A program made the position numbers and the translations under genes. Source: Adineta ricciae (lineage: Eukaryota > Rotifera > Eurotatoria > Adinetida > Adinetidae). Taken from it: a stretch of DNA of 64,000 bases. This document shows positions 50,771 through 62,352 of this stretch, piece by piece. The stretch is taken from positions 62,001-126,000 of the forward strand of contig CAJNOJ010000207.1 of assembly GCA_905250025.1 (NCBI GenBank), written 5' to 3'. Positions within the stretch are counted from its first letter, which is position 1. Each line of letters opens with the position of its first letter. The notes beneath the pieces were generated by a model. The model was not told the origin of the DNA. It ran no database searches and saw nothing but the letters and a program-made list of their open reading frames with translations.

Positions 50771-53064
50771 AATAATCAAGTCATCCCTATCACACCATCA
50801 CTATCGCCTTGTTCTTCTTCTCCTTCTCTAGCTGACAGTGATTTCATTCATCAACGTCACGTTCATCCATCTGCAACAGCATTAGATACCGTCGAACATC
50901 GACGTGCATCTATCGCATCAGTCGTTCATCCAGATCCGCTGGGTCCTGTCGCTCCTAACGATGAAGTCACATTGAAAAGACATCTCGGTCTATTCTCTGG
51001 TGTTTGTTTCATCATTGGTATCATCATTGGTAATCGAAATTGATGTTGAGTATGTGATATGGATAGTTATTGTGCTTAGGATCTGGTATATTCGTGTCAC
51101 CCAAAGGTGTGCTAAGAGAAACACAATCCGTTGGTCTATGTTTAGTAATATGGATGGCATGTGGATCAGTATCTTTACTTGGTACGTTCTACCAGTTAAA
51201 AGACATCTTGGGTGTATGAAATTATACTTTGCTTAGGTGCACTCTGTTATGCAGAGATTGGCACTGTGATTCCACGTAATGGTGCAGAAGTTGCCTATAT
51301 GAAGGAAGGTATATGATGAAGATTATGCGAAATAGTCGGATGAGTTTGATATTATTCTCTTCAGGTATCGGCTCATTACATGAACGAACAGGTGATATTC
51401 TAGGCTACTTATTTAGTTGGACAAACACACTTATTCTCAAGCCAACAAGTATCGCTGTACTATCTCTAACATTTTCTCAATATTTTCTATCTGGTATTAT
51501 GGATGGTAGATGTGCATCTATACTTTCGATTTTGTAACATCATTAATGGGTGTACTGTTTAGACTGTGGACCACCGCAAGAACTTGTCAAAATGACGGCA
51601 GTCTTTGCTCTTCGTATGTTTAACTTCTGTCAGATTTAATGATATTTCCGTTTTATCTAACATTAGTGATGTTAATTAATGTCAACTCATTGAGTGTATC
51701 TGCAGCTAATCGTTTGAATATTCTTTTCGTCATTTGTAAAATATCGACGATTGTAACAGTGATCATCGCAGGTCTTGTACGCATTGGACAGGGTTTGTGG
51801 TTTTTATTGAATTCGAACGCATCAGATCTTTATCTTTATAGGACACACACAGAATTTACAAAATGGCTTTGCTGGTAAGAATGCCAGGTCTTGATTGATA
51901 AATTAATCAATCGAATACTCTCACTCTTAACAGGTACAACAAGTAAACCATTCGGTGTCGCACTGGCATTTTATTCTGGTCTTTGGGCGTACGACGGTTG
52001 GAATTCTCTCAATTCAGTTACAGAAGAATTAAAAAATCCGAAACGGTACAGTATTATCTTGACGAACTTTGCACAAAGCATTGACTACGACCATAAATGC
52101 ATTCATTGATTGTATTAGAAACCTTTGGCTGTCAATCGTCTTAGCTCTACCTTTTGTTATGATACTTTATCTGCTAACGAATATCTCTTATTTTACTGTC
52201 ATGAGTAAAGGAGCATTGCTCAGTTCAAACGCTGTTGCTGTGGTCTGTATGGATAAAACATCTACTCTCATTTGTATTGAATCTCATATCTTTATATAGA
52301 CATGGGGTGAGACAGTACTAGGTCCTGCAGTTCGCGCTCTACCAATTCTAATTTCAATCAGTGCTTTGGGAAGTGCGAATGGTAGTTTGTTCGGAGCTGC
52401 TCGGTATTGCATGGTTAGCTCTCAATATGGATATTTACCAGAAGTGTTTGCATGTATTCACTCGAGACGATTAACTCCAGTACCTGGAGTTGTTCTACAG
52501 GTTTTACCTTGCTATTGGATATTCAATCAATTATCATGTTTCTTTTGCTCATTAAGGGTTTTTTTGCTATTGCTTTTTGTCTTCCAAGCAATATCGATAG
52601 TCTCATTGACTTTTTCAGTTTTGCAGCATGGATTTTCTATGGATTAACATTTACTGCTACACTTTGCTGCAAATTTACAAAGAAAAATGCGAACAGAGTG
52701 ATCAGTGTATGTAATTTATTTCTTCGCTGTGAATTGAGCTAGAAGAACGAAACTATACTTTGTTATCTCGTTAGGTACCTCTTCCATTAAACGTCATTAT
52801 CATATTGATTTCTATTTATTTGGTCGTTGCTCCGTTGATTGCAGCTCCAAGTATTGGATTCCTTGTTGCTGGTGCCTTGATTTTATTCGGCCTAGTTTTT
52901 TATTATCCATTCGTCTATCGCAAAATAGAATTGACCATTATCAGTAAGAGAAAAATAGTCTTACAAACAAAACATAATGAATCTAATTTATTTGTTCACT
53001 AGCAAAACTCAATGTTTTTCTCATTACATTCTTTGGATTGAAACGAGCACAAGTGAAAATTTAA
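50771..53064 (+). CDS. SLC7-type amino-acid transporter, copy 1 (b0,+AT-like); N-terminal start not placed
   Basis: The first sure exon, at 50771, encodes a polar N-terminus ([20 protein letters not shown]..), then [20 protein letters not shown] and the first span, [15 protein letters not shown]. The substrate motif [12 protein letters not shown] follows an intron at 51030-51079. Later, [20 protein letters not shown], the gate region [40 protein letters not shown] and SAFGAANG-like [20 protein letters not shown] are typical of heteromeric amino-acid transporter light chains. GLWAYDGWN is the form found in b0,+AT (SLC7A9). Twelve spans are expected in the plasma membrane, usually paired with an SLC3 heavy chain. 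It ends TAA at 53062-53064. It is followed by a tandem copy. Confidence 0.88.
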
Positions 53065-53546
53065 TGTTCAAATGAAGTATTTTATACGACGATAAACACT
53101 TGGACATCTGTCTGGATTTTAAAAACTTTTTTCCAATGTATTCTCTATTAACATCAGTAAAAATTATAAAACGTTTAGAGACAAATCATTTTGCATTTTT
53201 AATGAAGAACTTGGGTTAAACAGCGTGCATTTATTTTCAAAAACAAGAATCACACACTGATTATAATTTATCCTTTTCAGTAGTCGTTGTCATTGTTCTG
53301 AAGACACGGCATCACTGCGGCGTAGTGCAAGTGAAATGCCACATACGAGAAAATGTCTTCAACTCTTCTTTTCTCTTTACCATAAATGTTATACGGTGAT
53401 AGTGCCATGTTGCAAATCAAATCTAACATCACTTCAAATAACCTTTCACTTTGAGGTGAATTCAGATAGCGGCAAGAAGAAAATTTTTGGTACGTCGCAG
53501 ATATATGTTGGATTGTATTGACCAGATACATACTTATTTAGCTACT
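53065..53546. other. Spacer between the tandem SLC7 genes
   Basis: About 480 bp with no gene. It ends at an acceptor-like CTTATTTAG (53533-53541), six nucleotides before the copy-2 ATG. Confidence 0.5.
53540..53541 (+). promoter_or_regulatory. Acceptor-like AG before SLC7 copy 2
   Basis: ATACTTATTTAG lies 5 nt before the ATG. Confidence 0.45.
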
Positions 53547-55716
53547 ATGACAAAACGTACTAGATCCCATCGAGATGTCTCTCTTGTATCTGTTACTCAT
53601 CCAGATCCACTGGGTTCTGTCGCTCCTAACGATGAAGTCACATTGAAACGGCATCTCGGTCTATTCTCTGGTGTTTGTTTAATCGTCGGCGTTATCATTG
53701 GTAATCGTAATTGATGTTGAGTATGTGATATGGATAGTTATTGTGCTTAGGGTCTGGTATATTCGTGTCACCCAAAGGTGTGCTAAGAGAAACACAATCA
53801 ATTGGCTTATGTCTGATTATTTGGGCTGCGAGTGGATTGATTTCCACGCTTGGTATTGATTATATAATGGAAAAAAAAGTTCATTAGATGATAATATTGC
53901 GTTCTTTTAGCGGCGCTTTGCTATGCAGAGATTGGCACTCTAATTCCACGTAATGGTGCAGAAGTTGCCTATATGAAAGAGGGTATAGTGTATAGAAAAA
54001 CCCAGCATGAATCCTATTTCAGAGAAAAAGTAAAACAGAATTTATTTCGGGTAGGTATTGGGTCAGTGCATCGACGAACAGGTGATGTACTAGCATATTT
54101 GTGTGTGTGGTCAAATACATTTATCATCAAACCATCCACGATTGCCGTTCTTGCTCTCATTTTCTCTCAATATTTCCTATCCGGTATCATGAATAGTAAT
54201 ATTCCTATCATCGATAGAACACATTCCATCCGTAACTTTCTACATATTTAGATTGCCAACCAACAGACGAAATGGTTAAGTTACTAGCAATTTTAACGCT
54301 TTGTAAGTTTACTACTAGTCTATAGCATTATTCGTCTGACCCGTCTACGCTAATTCTAGTAATATTAATCAACGTCAATTCACTTAGTGTATCGATAGCA
54401 AATCATCTGAATATCGTTTTCGTCATTTGTAAAGTGTTAACCATCTTGACAATTGTCATTGCTGGTTTCGTTAGAATCGGACAAGGTTTATCTTTTTTTT
54501 GCTTATTGCTTAATTAACAAAAACCAAACGTTTCCTAGGATACACACAAAATTTGAAAGATGGTTTTGCCGGTAGAGAACAATTATTATCGATTGGTTGA
54601 AGAAGATTATAATCTTTTGATTGAAATAGGCACAACAAATCGACCGGCAGGCGTGGCATTAGCATTTTATAGAGGACTCTTTGCGTATGGTGGTTGGCAT
54701 GTATTAAACTCGGTTACAGAAGAACTCAGAAATCCAAAAAGGTATGTCAAACTCACGATCTACTTACAATAGAAGTTGATCATGAAATAACAAACTTCTC
54801 TTTAGAAACCTGTGGTTGTCTGTTACATTAGCTCTACCTACTGTTACTTTACTCTACGTTTTTATTAACATTTCATATTTTACAGCTATGACAAAATCAG
54901 AATTACTTGCTTCTAATGCAGTTGCTGTCGTATGTAGAAAGCATTATTGTCATACTTTATAGGTGATGTTCTACTACGTATAGACATGGGCCGAAGCAGT
55001 GCTTGGTCCTGCTGTTCGTGCACTACCAATTTTGATTTCGATTAGTGCACTGGGTAGTGCTAATGGTTGCTTGTTTGAAGCAGCTCGATGTTGTATGGTT
55101 GGTGCTCAATATGGATATTTACCAGAAATATTCGCTTGTATTCATGTTCAACGATTGACACCTCTACCCGGCGTCATTCTACAAGTGTGTCTAGTCATAG
55201 AATTTGAATTATTCTAATCATTGCTGTTTGATAGGGTTGTGTGGCGATTGCTTTCTGTATTCCAAGCAATGTCTATGCGTTAATAGATTTTTTCAGTTTT
55301 GTTTGCTGGATATTCTATGGATTAGCGTTTACTGCTACACTTTGCTGTAAATTTACAAAAAGAGATGCCAGGCGTACCATCAATGTAAGTAATTGATTGA
55401 ATTAGGAGAAAAATGAGTTGGTGCAAATGATATTTAGGTTCCCATACCATTTATCATCATCATGATTTTAGTTTCGATATATCTAGTCGTTGTTCCGGTG
55501 GTATCATCTCCAAGTATAGGATTTCTTATTGCAGGACTTATTATTCTCTTTGGACTAATTTTTTATTATCCATTCGTCTATCGGCAAATCGAATTACGCT
55601 TTATCAGTAATAGAACTTTTTCATCATTTTTACATATCAATGCTTTTATTTTAGACGAGATAAATTCATTTTTGCAAGAATTTTTCAAACTACAACGAGC
55701 ACAGATCCACATCTAA
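53547..55716 (+). CDS. SLC7-type amino-acid transporter, copy 2
   Basis: The ATG at 53547 opens [20 protein letters not shown], then [20 protein letters not shown] and [17 protein letters not shown], collinear with copy 1 through twelve spans to KLQRAQIHI and a TAA at 55714-55716. Exon-intron positions match copy 1, so this is a tandem duplication. It differs in the gate segment: [20 protein letters not shown] instead of [12 protein letters not shown]. The FAYGGW form resembles LAT1-type carriers, though the Asn after Trp is His here. A different substrate range is likely (inference). The intron after the first span (53701-53750) differs from that of copy 1 at one position in 50, while other introns do not align. 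It is convergent with the sushi gene, 70 bp apart. Confidence 0.9.
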
Positions 55717-55786
55717 TACACACACACATATATATCTAGCTAGTTTCGATACATGTGTCCGTAGTTCATTTTCAAACGAATAAAAT

Positions 55787-58700
55787 TCATTTTTTTCTCT
55801 CTTCTCCTCGAAGTTGGCAAGCAGGTAATGTTGTATTTTTCCATTCCCTATTCTGGCATCCAATATCAATAATCGACAAAGACGAATCAACTAAAACTGC
55901 ATTTTTGTTACACGAATATCTTGCTAATGTATAATATTTGACATTATTATGCACAACAAAAGATTCTGCACTTTTCCAACCGTTTTCAATCATGTCAGGC
56001 ATTGGTTCCAGACAACCCGATGCTAAACAAAAGACAATAAATAGAAAACGAGAAGATGTCAATAATACACGTACGGATACATCGAGGTCGCGGTCCCCAT
56101 CGACCGTTTCGACACTGAATATGCAAGGGACCAGATTGACGATCGTGAACAAAGTTATCCAAACATTGATATGTAGCACGACTACCATCATCATAGTATC
56201 CGTCAGTAGTTAATTTTGCATTGATTCGCGTTCGAGCATTCGGAATAGTTATTCCACTTGAACAACGACGCTTGAATGGAGCTAGAAATAGATCTTTACG
56301 TCAAAATATTCTATTCAAACAAGAGTTTTATGACAAACCAATGCACGAGACTGGTAATGCTGACCATTGTCCATTTTCCATGCATGTCATATTAAAAATG
56401 GAATTTTCGTTATTGATTTTATTGACACAATTTAGAAGGACATATGATCCAGGTATTGCTTCGTTGGTTGAAGCGTCAAATACATTAATCATCGAATTGA
56501 TAATCGAAAGTCGAGAGATGTCAATAGGTAGTGGAAGTGAACATCGAGGTTTTTCTTTGAGAAAAGATATGATAGATGACTGGCTATTTAGAACGGATGA
56601 CTCTCTTACCAATGCAAATGGTTTTCGGATGAAAAACACCATTTTGACAAGTCAGTCGAAATGGTTCGTGTTCATTTGTGTCACTCATGAAACCCAATTG
56701 ACAAACATATAAAAGTGAACCAGAGTAAGTGGTTTCGTTATTCGAATTTGATTTGATTGTATCGTCACTTAACAATAGAGCATTTTCGATCTGTGGTAAT
56801 TGTTTACACTGGGATAAAATATGCCGAACGCGACGATCACTAGCACCTTTGGATTGAGTAGATGAAGTCATCGTTGCATTTGAATCATTTATTATTGTAA
56901 CATTTTCATTGCCATCGAGTGTATTATTGTATTCAGCTGTTGTATCAGACATGATTGTTGTCGAAGTATCAACTGGTACTTCTTCCGGCAACTGACGTAA
57001 TTGGCACATGCTTGCATTTATTGCATCTAATGACCATGTTCCATTTATTAAACAGATCGTATAACTTGATTGATTCAGTAGAGATTCATATCCTGACTGA
57101 CATCTGTAAGTTAGCTTAGTATCAACTTCGTAAGTTACATTTAACGGTGATTGAACTAGATCAGCATTTGTTAGAAGTGGAATATCATTCGAATCACAAG
57201 TAATAGCATGAACAGTACTGAATACAATAGTGTTACTCATAGTTTCGGCTTGAATCGATGTCTCGGTTGCATTTTCCGTTAAAAGAACTAAGTTATCACT
57301 TGATTCCGAAGATTCTTCAGCGACTGTGTCGATGGCTGATAAAATACAATACAAACGTATGTAGAACAGATTAAAATCGTGTTATTGTTTTACCACGACA
57401 TATAGGAGTCCCAGTCCAAGTGTTTGTACTACGCTGACATCGAATTGTCAAAGATGGACTGGATGGATTATGTTCAAAATTCGGTAAACACTCTCGAAGA
57501 ACATAAGAATTGTAAACAAAAGCCTGTGGATCGCGAATGTATTGCAACGATACTAAATGAAGAATAAAGAAGTGAATTACGGTGTTACACTTCCGAATAC
57601 TCACCATTATAAACATAAGAATTTTCTGCTTGTGACTCTATAGTCAATAGATCTTGTTTTTGACATGTAGGCATTTCTGAAAAGAATCCAAGTCGATCTT
57701 TAGTACTATTTACACCGGTCTTTGATCAATACCTTGACAATCCGTGACGTTAGTCCACGAACCATTAATACATTCGCTGATGATTTGATCTTTCTCATCC
57801 AATGTCTCAAAACCATAATTACATTCATAAACGATTCGACCCGTATATGTTTGATCTTCCCAAATCGTCACGTTATAAACAGCCATATATCCATTTTTGA
57901 TATAAATAGGATAACTGCATCGAACTGGTTGTTCAGCTTGATAAACAACTAAACATATTGTGTTCGAATAGAAATATCAATATTCGTTATCTTACATTCA
58001 CAAACTGGTAATGCAGACCATGAGCCTGATTCCAAACATTGAACAATTAATGATGTTTGATCACCGTGTAAACGATAGCCCTCGTCACATGCATATTCTA
58101 GACTACTTCCAACCTATAAGGTAAGAAAGTTCTATCAATAATTTTCTTTAAACAGAATAAAATTTCGTTCAATTGCACGATGACTTCAATATGATCGTAT
58201 TCATTTTCAGATATTCTGATGGGAATTAGCGTCATTTTTATCAATTATACAAAATGATTAGCTCGCTTCGCTACGATCGACGCAGTACTATTGAATAATA
58301 GAAAGGCCTAATCATATTAACAATTAGTACATTCATAACCAAATAAGTCATGCTAATGACAATGATCCAATGACATTACTTCGATCCATTGACTCAGCAA
58401 ACTTACCGCATGAAGTTGTCGATCATGTTCGGAAAATTTCAAATCCATCCGTATGATACGTGATCCAGCTGGTAGATACAACTTTGAATAATTACATAAT
58501 CCTTGAACATCTACAATACACTTAAACAGTTGAATCAGACAAAAAAGAGCCATGTCACAAGTTGTTTACGTCTGCAACTTGGCATTGGCGTCCATGATCC
58601 CTCATTTTGACATTGTATAGTTAAAGATCCCTCCGACGCTGGATCAAGTTCATACTTATCTTGACAGCGTATAGTGACGGTTGAACCAGCGATGATTTGT

Positions 58701-59156
58701 TGAGGATCATTTTGAAAATAAGTTATATTATCCGATACAACAATTGTATTTCTTGGATACGTTTGAATTGGTGGACACCGTCGTTTTGCTAAAAGACAAA
58801 TAAAATCAATAAAAATGAATTCCAATAGAATCAGACAAAAGTTTACGAATGCATTGAGTCATTTTTGACCAGATGCCATTTTGACATGTGACAATTTTAT
58901 TTCCAAGAAGGTTATAACCCGATAAACACATATATTCCATACTACCCAAGTAGCCTTTTCCAGTATAATACGACACTCGATCACGTTTAATAATTCCATT
59001 CGTTAACTTCGGTGGTGAACTTTTGCAATACAATAAACTCTCTAAAAAACAATTCTTTTCAATATGCAGGATAAAAAGCATTGTTTCCTATTTACCATCA
59101 ATGTCAGCCAAACATATGGAAAATATGTAGGTACAAACAAAGAATTGCAATAGCAT
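55787..59156 (-). CDS. Multi-sushi (CCP) domain extracellular protein
   Basis: The ATG at 59154-59156 opens a signal peptide (MLLQFFVCTYIFSICLADID). At least seven CCP/sushi modules follow, with spaced Cys and a conserved Trp before the last Cys. Examples are CKSSPPKLTNGII..CQNGIWSKMTQC, CPPIQTYPRNTIV..CQNEGSWTPMPSC, YACDEGYRLHGDQ..CLESGSWSALPVC, CNYGFETLDEKDQ..CINGSWTNVTDC, LTIRCQRSTNTWTGTPIC, YRCQSGYESLLNQ..CLINGTWSLDA and ATYQCLDNFVHDR..CRNGRWGPRPRC. A Ser/Thr-rich linker near 56850-56990 carries several N-glycosylation sequons. The C-terminus ends LPACQLRGEERKK with no clear membrane span, so the protein is probably secreted. One intron at about 58123-58406 is 284 nt; the others are short. 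Sushi proteins act in adhesion or complement-like recognition. No orthologue can be assigned. Confidence 0.85.
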
Positions 59157-59728
59157 CTCTCCTTTAGTTTTGAGCAAGGCGAATAGACGATGAAATGTTG
59201 TATAGACTGCTGTATATATTATTCCTCATTTGCGCTAGTTCGTTCGATTGTCAAGAGAATTACCCAACGAGACATTTTTCTCTCTCGAATGGAAATTAAT
59301 CAATACAGAAGAGAGGAGAAAAACAGTATTATAGTGCATATTTTAGAACTTCGATACCAATCACTGCATGACTTTTTTTCGACGTGCAATGGCAACAGTC
59401 CATCCACTCGAAAGATTAGATAATCATTGAGAGGAAGGCGAAACATATCAGTCATATTTTGTTCTGTAACTCATAATCTAATTCACCAATAAAATTTCAA
59501 TATATTGCCTTTACGATGAATCAGCTGATAGTTTATCTTAGTGGAAGAGTAATAGCGAGGTTATTTCCAACAATGATTGCAAAGGGAGCTTTTCATGACG
59601 CGCAAAAATATTCTCCACTGAAAGACGTATTTTCAAGCATGGTAAAAAGAAAAAGAAAGGAAGAAAACATTGTAAGGTTTACTATTCGTCTTGTCATTTG
59701 AGTTTCTTTTTCTTCACACAAAACAGCC
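59157..59728. promoter_or_regulatory. Divergent spacer between the sushi gene and NPL4
   Basis: About 570 bp. A plus-strand open frame from 59516 (MNQLIVYLSGRVIARLFPTM..) exists but does not match the NPL4 N-terminus, which begins at 59729. It is either a short upstream frame or chance. No other gene seen. Confidence 0.45.
59725..59726 (+). promoter_or_regulatory. Acceptor-like AG before NPL4
   Basis: TTTTTCTTCACACAAAACAG lies two nucleotides before the ATG of the 15-bp first coding exon. Confidence 0.45.
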
Positions 59729-62267
59729 ATGTCAAACACAAGTGTATGCGTATTTCATGAATGATTGTCATTCGTTTGAATTAAACAATTCTGTTTTAGA
59801 TTATTCGAGTTCAATCACCGGATGGAACGAAAAGAATTACTATCACTTCGCAAGATACATTCAAAAGTCTGTATGAGAAAGTGAGACAACGATGTTTTTC
59901 ACAGGCAAAATAGACTTTATAAATATATTCGTATAGACAGCGGAGGCATTTGCGTTCTCGTCGTACGAACAATTTACTTTATATAAAGAACAAAATAAAA
60001 AATCTCCATTACAGCCGACGAAACTACCAATAAATCTTCGGTTTTTTATAGAACAACACGCGAATATTCCTATTTCATTCTTTGTTTTTAAGACATGGTG
60101 ATCTTGTTTATTTCGTATCGAAACAGAGCAATGCTCAATCGAATCCGATATCATCATCATCAACAGCAACACATATTGATTTCTTGTCGAAATTAATCGA
60201 TCGCGAAGAAGACGATGTTGATAAACAATTGGATATAGTTGACGGAAGGATTCCACGAGAAAAAAATCCACAACTGTAAAAAGAAATTTTGGTATTTTTA
60301 AAAGACAAACTCAGAAATATTTCCATGTTTTAGATGTCACCATGGCGCACATGGCAAATGTTTACATTGCATACCAATAGAACCTTACGATGAAGAATAT
60401 TTGAAAAATCATAATCCTCCTATAAAACACATGTCATTTCAGAGTTATCTCAGGAAACTACAAAACTCGACGAACAGTGATAAGTAAAAGAGAAAAACGA
60501 ACTATTTTCGAGTGATTTTTCTTCTTCGAATTGATAGATTTTCCAGTTTGAAGAATATTAGCTGTTCAGTAAAAGAAAAATGTTCTGCAGGCCACGCACC
60601 ATGGCCCAAAGGTAAGAAAAGCTATTCTGATCGAAAATGGATTTTAAATGACAGACATCCATAGGAATATGTACAGCGTGTCAACCTAGTTCTGTTACAC
60701 TTATGCGACAAGTAAATGATCATTTAGAAGTTAATAAATGTCTTCAAGCATTGCTTGCAGCTTTACCGTCATGTGGACAATATTATGTTTGAAAATGGAA
60801 ATATCGTTGATCGATTTCTCAACTATTGGCGTTCGTTTGGTCACCAACGCATTGGATTTCTTTATGGTCGATACGAAGCTTACAATGCTATACCACTTGG
60901 TATTCGAGCTGTTGTAGCTGCCATATACGAACCACCGCAAGTACGAAATGAAGTCTCGTTCTATTTCGGTTACTATACGAAGAGGAACGTTTGTTTAGGA
61001 AACATCGAAGGATGAAGTTCAACTGGTTTTACCTGATCCACGGGAGACGCTAGTTGAGAATTTGGCACATCGACTAGGACTCCGTCGAATCGGCTGGATA
61101 TTCACAGATTTGATTCCGAATAATAAAAGAATGGGCGATGGACCGGTGTTGCATCATCGAGGAAATGCGGTAGGAACCTAAAATAGAAAAACTAATCCTT
61201 TTTCTTTAAGCAACAATGAATGCTTCACCTCTGTAGAACACTTGTTTTCTAACCGCTCAAGAGTGCATTACAAGTGGCTGGTTTCAAAATAAACATTTGA
61301 ATACTTGCAAATACTCGCCCGATGGTTATTTTGGTTCGAAGTTTGTTACTGTCGTTGTCACAGGGAACGCATCCGGTCAAATTCACTTCGAAGGATATCA
61401 AGTTTCAAATCAGTGTATGGCTCTAGTTAAATCAGAGATTTTACTTCCGACGTACGATGCTCCTGAGTTAGGTTATATCAAAGAAACAAGTACTGAACAG
61501 TTCGTACCTGATGTTTATTACAAAGTAACAAAGATAAAAATATCTTGAATGAGTAGGCAACTTCATTCTATAGGAAAAAGATTCGTATAATAATGAAGTT
61601 ATGAAAATAGCTCGACCATTACCTTTGGAATACTTGATTATCGATATTCCGACTGGTTTTCCAAGCAATAGTAATTTGCAAATACAGTCAACATTTAATG
61701 ACAATTGTTCTGTGATAAAAACGCCATTTTGTATTGAAAATCGAGTCAAAACTGGTGAATTACAGGATATGGATACTTTTACATTATACTTACAGCAATT
61801 TCTCGAACCAAAATCAGTCCGCTCTCAATCAAAATCCTATGAAATCATTGATGTTTTAGCTGACTTTCATGTTTTGTTATATTTGGCAACAAATGACATT
61901 GTACCATTTTCCATGGTAAGATCTGAATTCATATACGAGTATAAACCCATGTCGTATTGTTTAGAATGAACTAAACCCATTACTTGATTCTATACGCCAA
62001 CATGATCTGAATGGTGTTGAAAAATGGATGACTAGTCCCCATTGGCAAACACTTCTTCAACTCCTTCAGCTTGAATGTAAGAGAAATCTTTTTCTATTTC
62101 ATAAAACTTCAAACATTATTCGTTTAGTTCCAACAACCAATCGAAAGTCATATGCCAATGTCGATGAACAATCGTCTGAATGGATTTGTCCACGCTGCAC
62201 TTTTGTTAATAATGTAGCCAGTCAACAATGTGATGTGTGCTCATTTGAACAAAATGTTTCGTCTTAA
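59729..62267 (+). CDS. NPLOC4: NPL4, ubiquitin-binding cofactor of p97/VCP
   Basis: A 15-bp first exon (59729-59743) encodes MSNTS. A 56-nt intron (59744-59799) joins in phase to [20 protein letters not shown], the NPL4 ubiquitin-like domain start. Next is the zinc-binding part ([51 protein letters not shown]). Then the MPN-like core: [60 protein letters not shown] and [20 protein letters not shown] with [20 protein letters not shown]. The C-terminus is an NZF finger, [20 protein letters not shown], ending in a TAA at 62265-62267. It acts with UFD1 and p97 to unfold ubiquitylated proteins in ERAD and elsewhere. The start is set by homology and by an acceptor-like AAAACAG two nucleotides upstream. 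Confidence 0.96.
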
Positions 62268-62352
62268 AAATTAAATTGATTTTCATTCGAAGAAAAATTT
62301 TATTGAAATCATTTTATTTTAGATTAAGTAAGAAATTAAGAAAAACGAACGA

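Noticed and set aside
56221-56712. 163-codon plus-strand open frame
   Set aside because: It is antisense to sushi modules whose Cys and Trp spacing is unmistakable on the minus strand.
59516-59701. Open frame just upstream of NPL4 as a possible NPL4 start
   Set aside because: Its peptide does not resemble the NPL4 N-terminus, while the 15-bp exon at 59729 joins in phase to a perfect family start.
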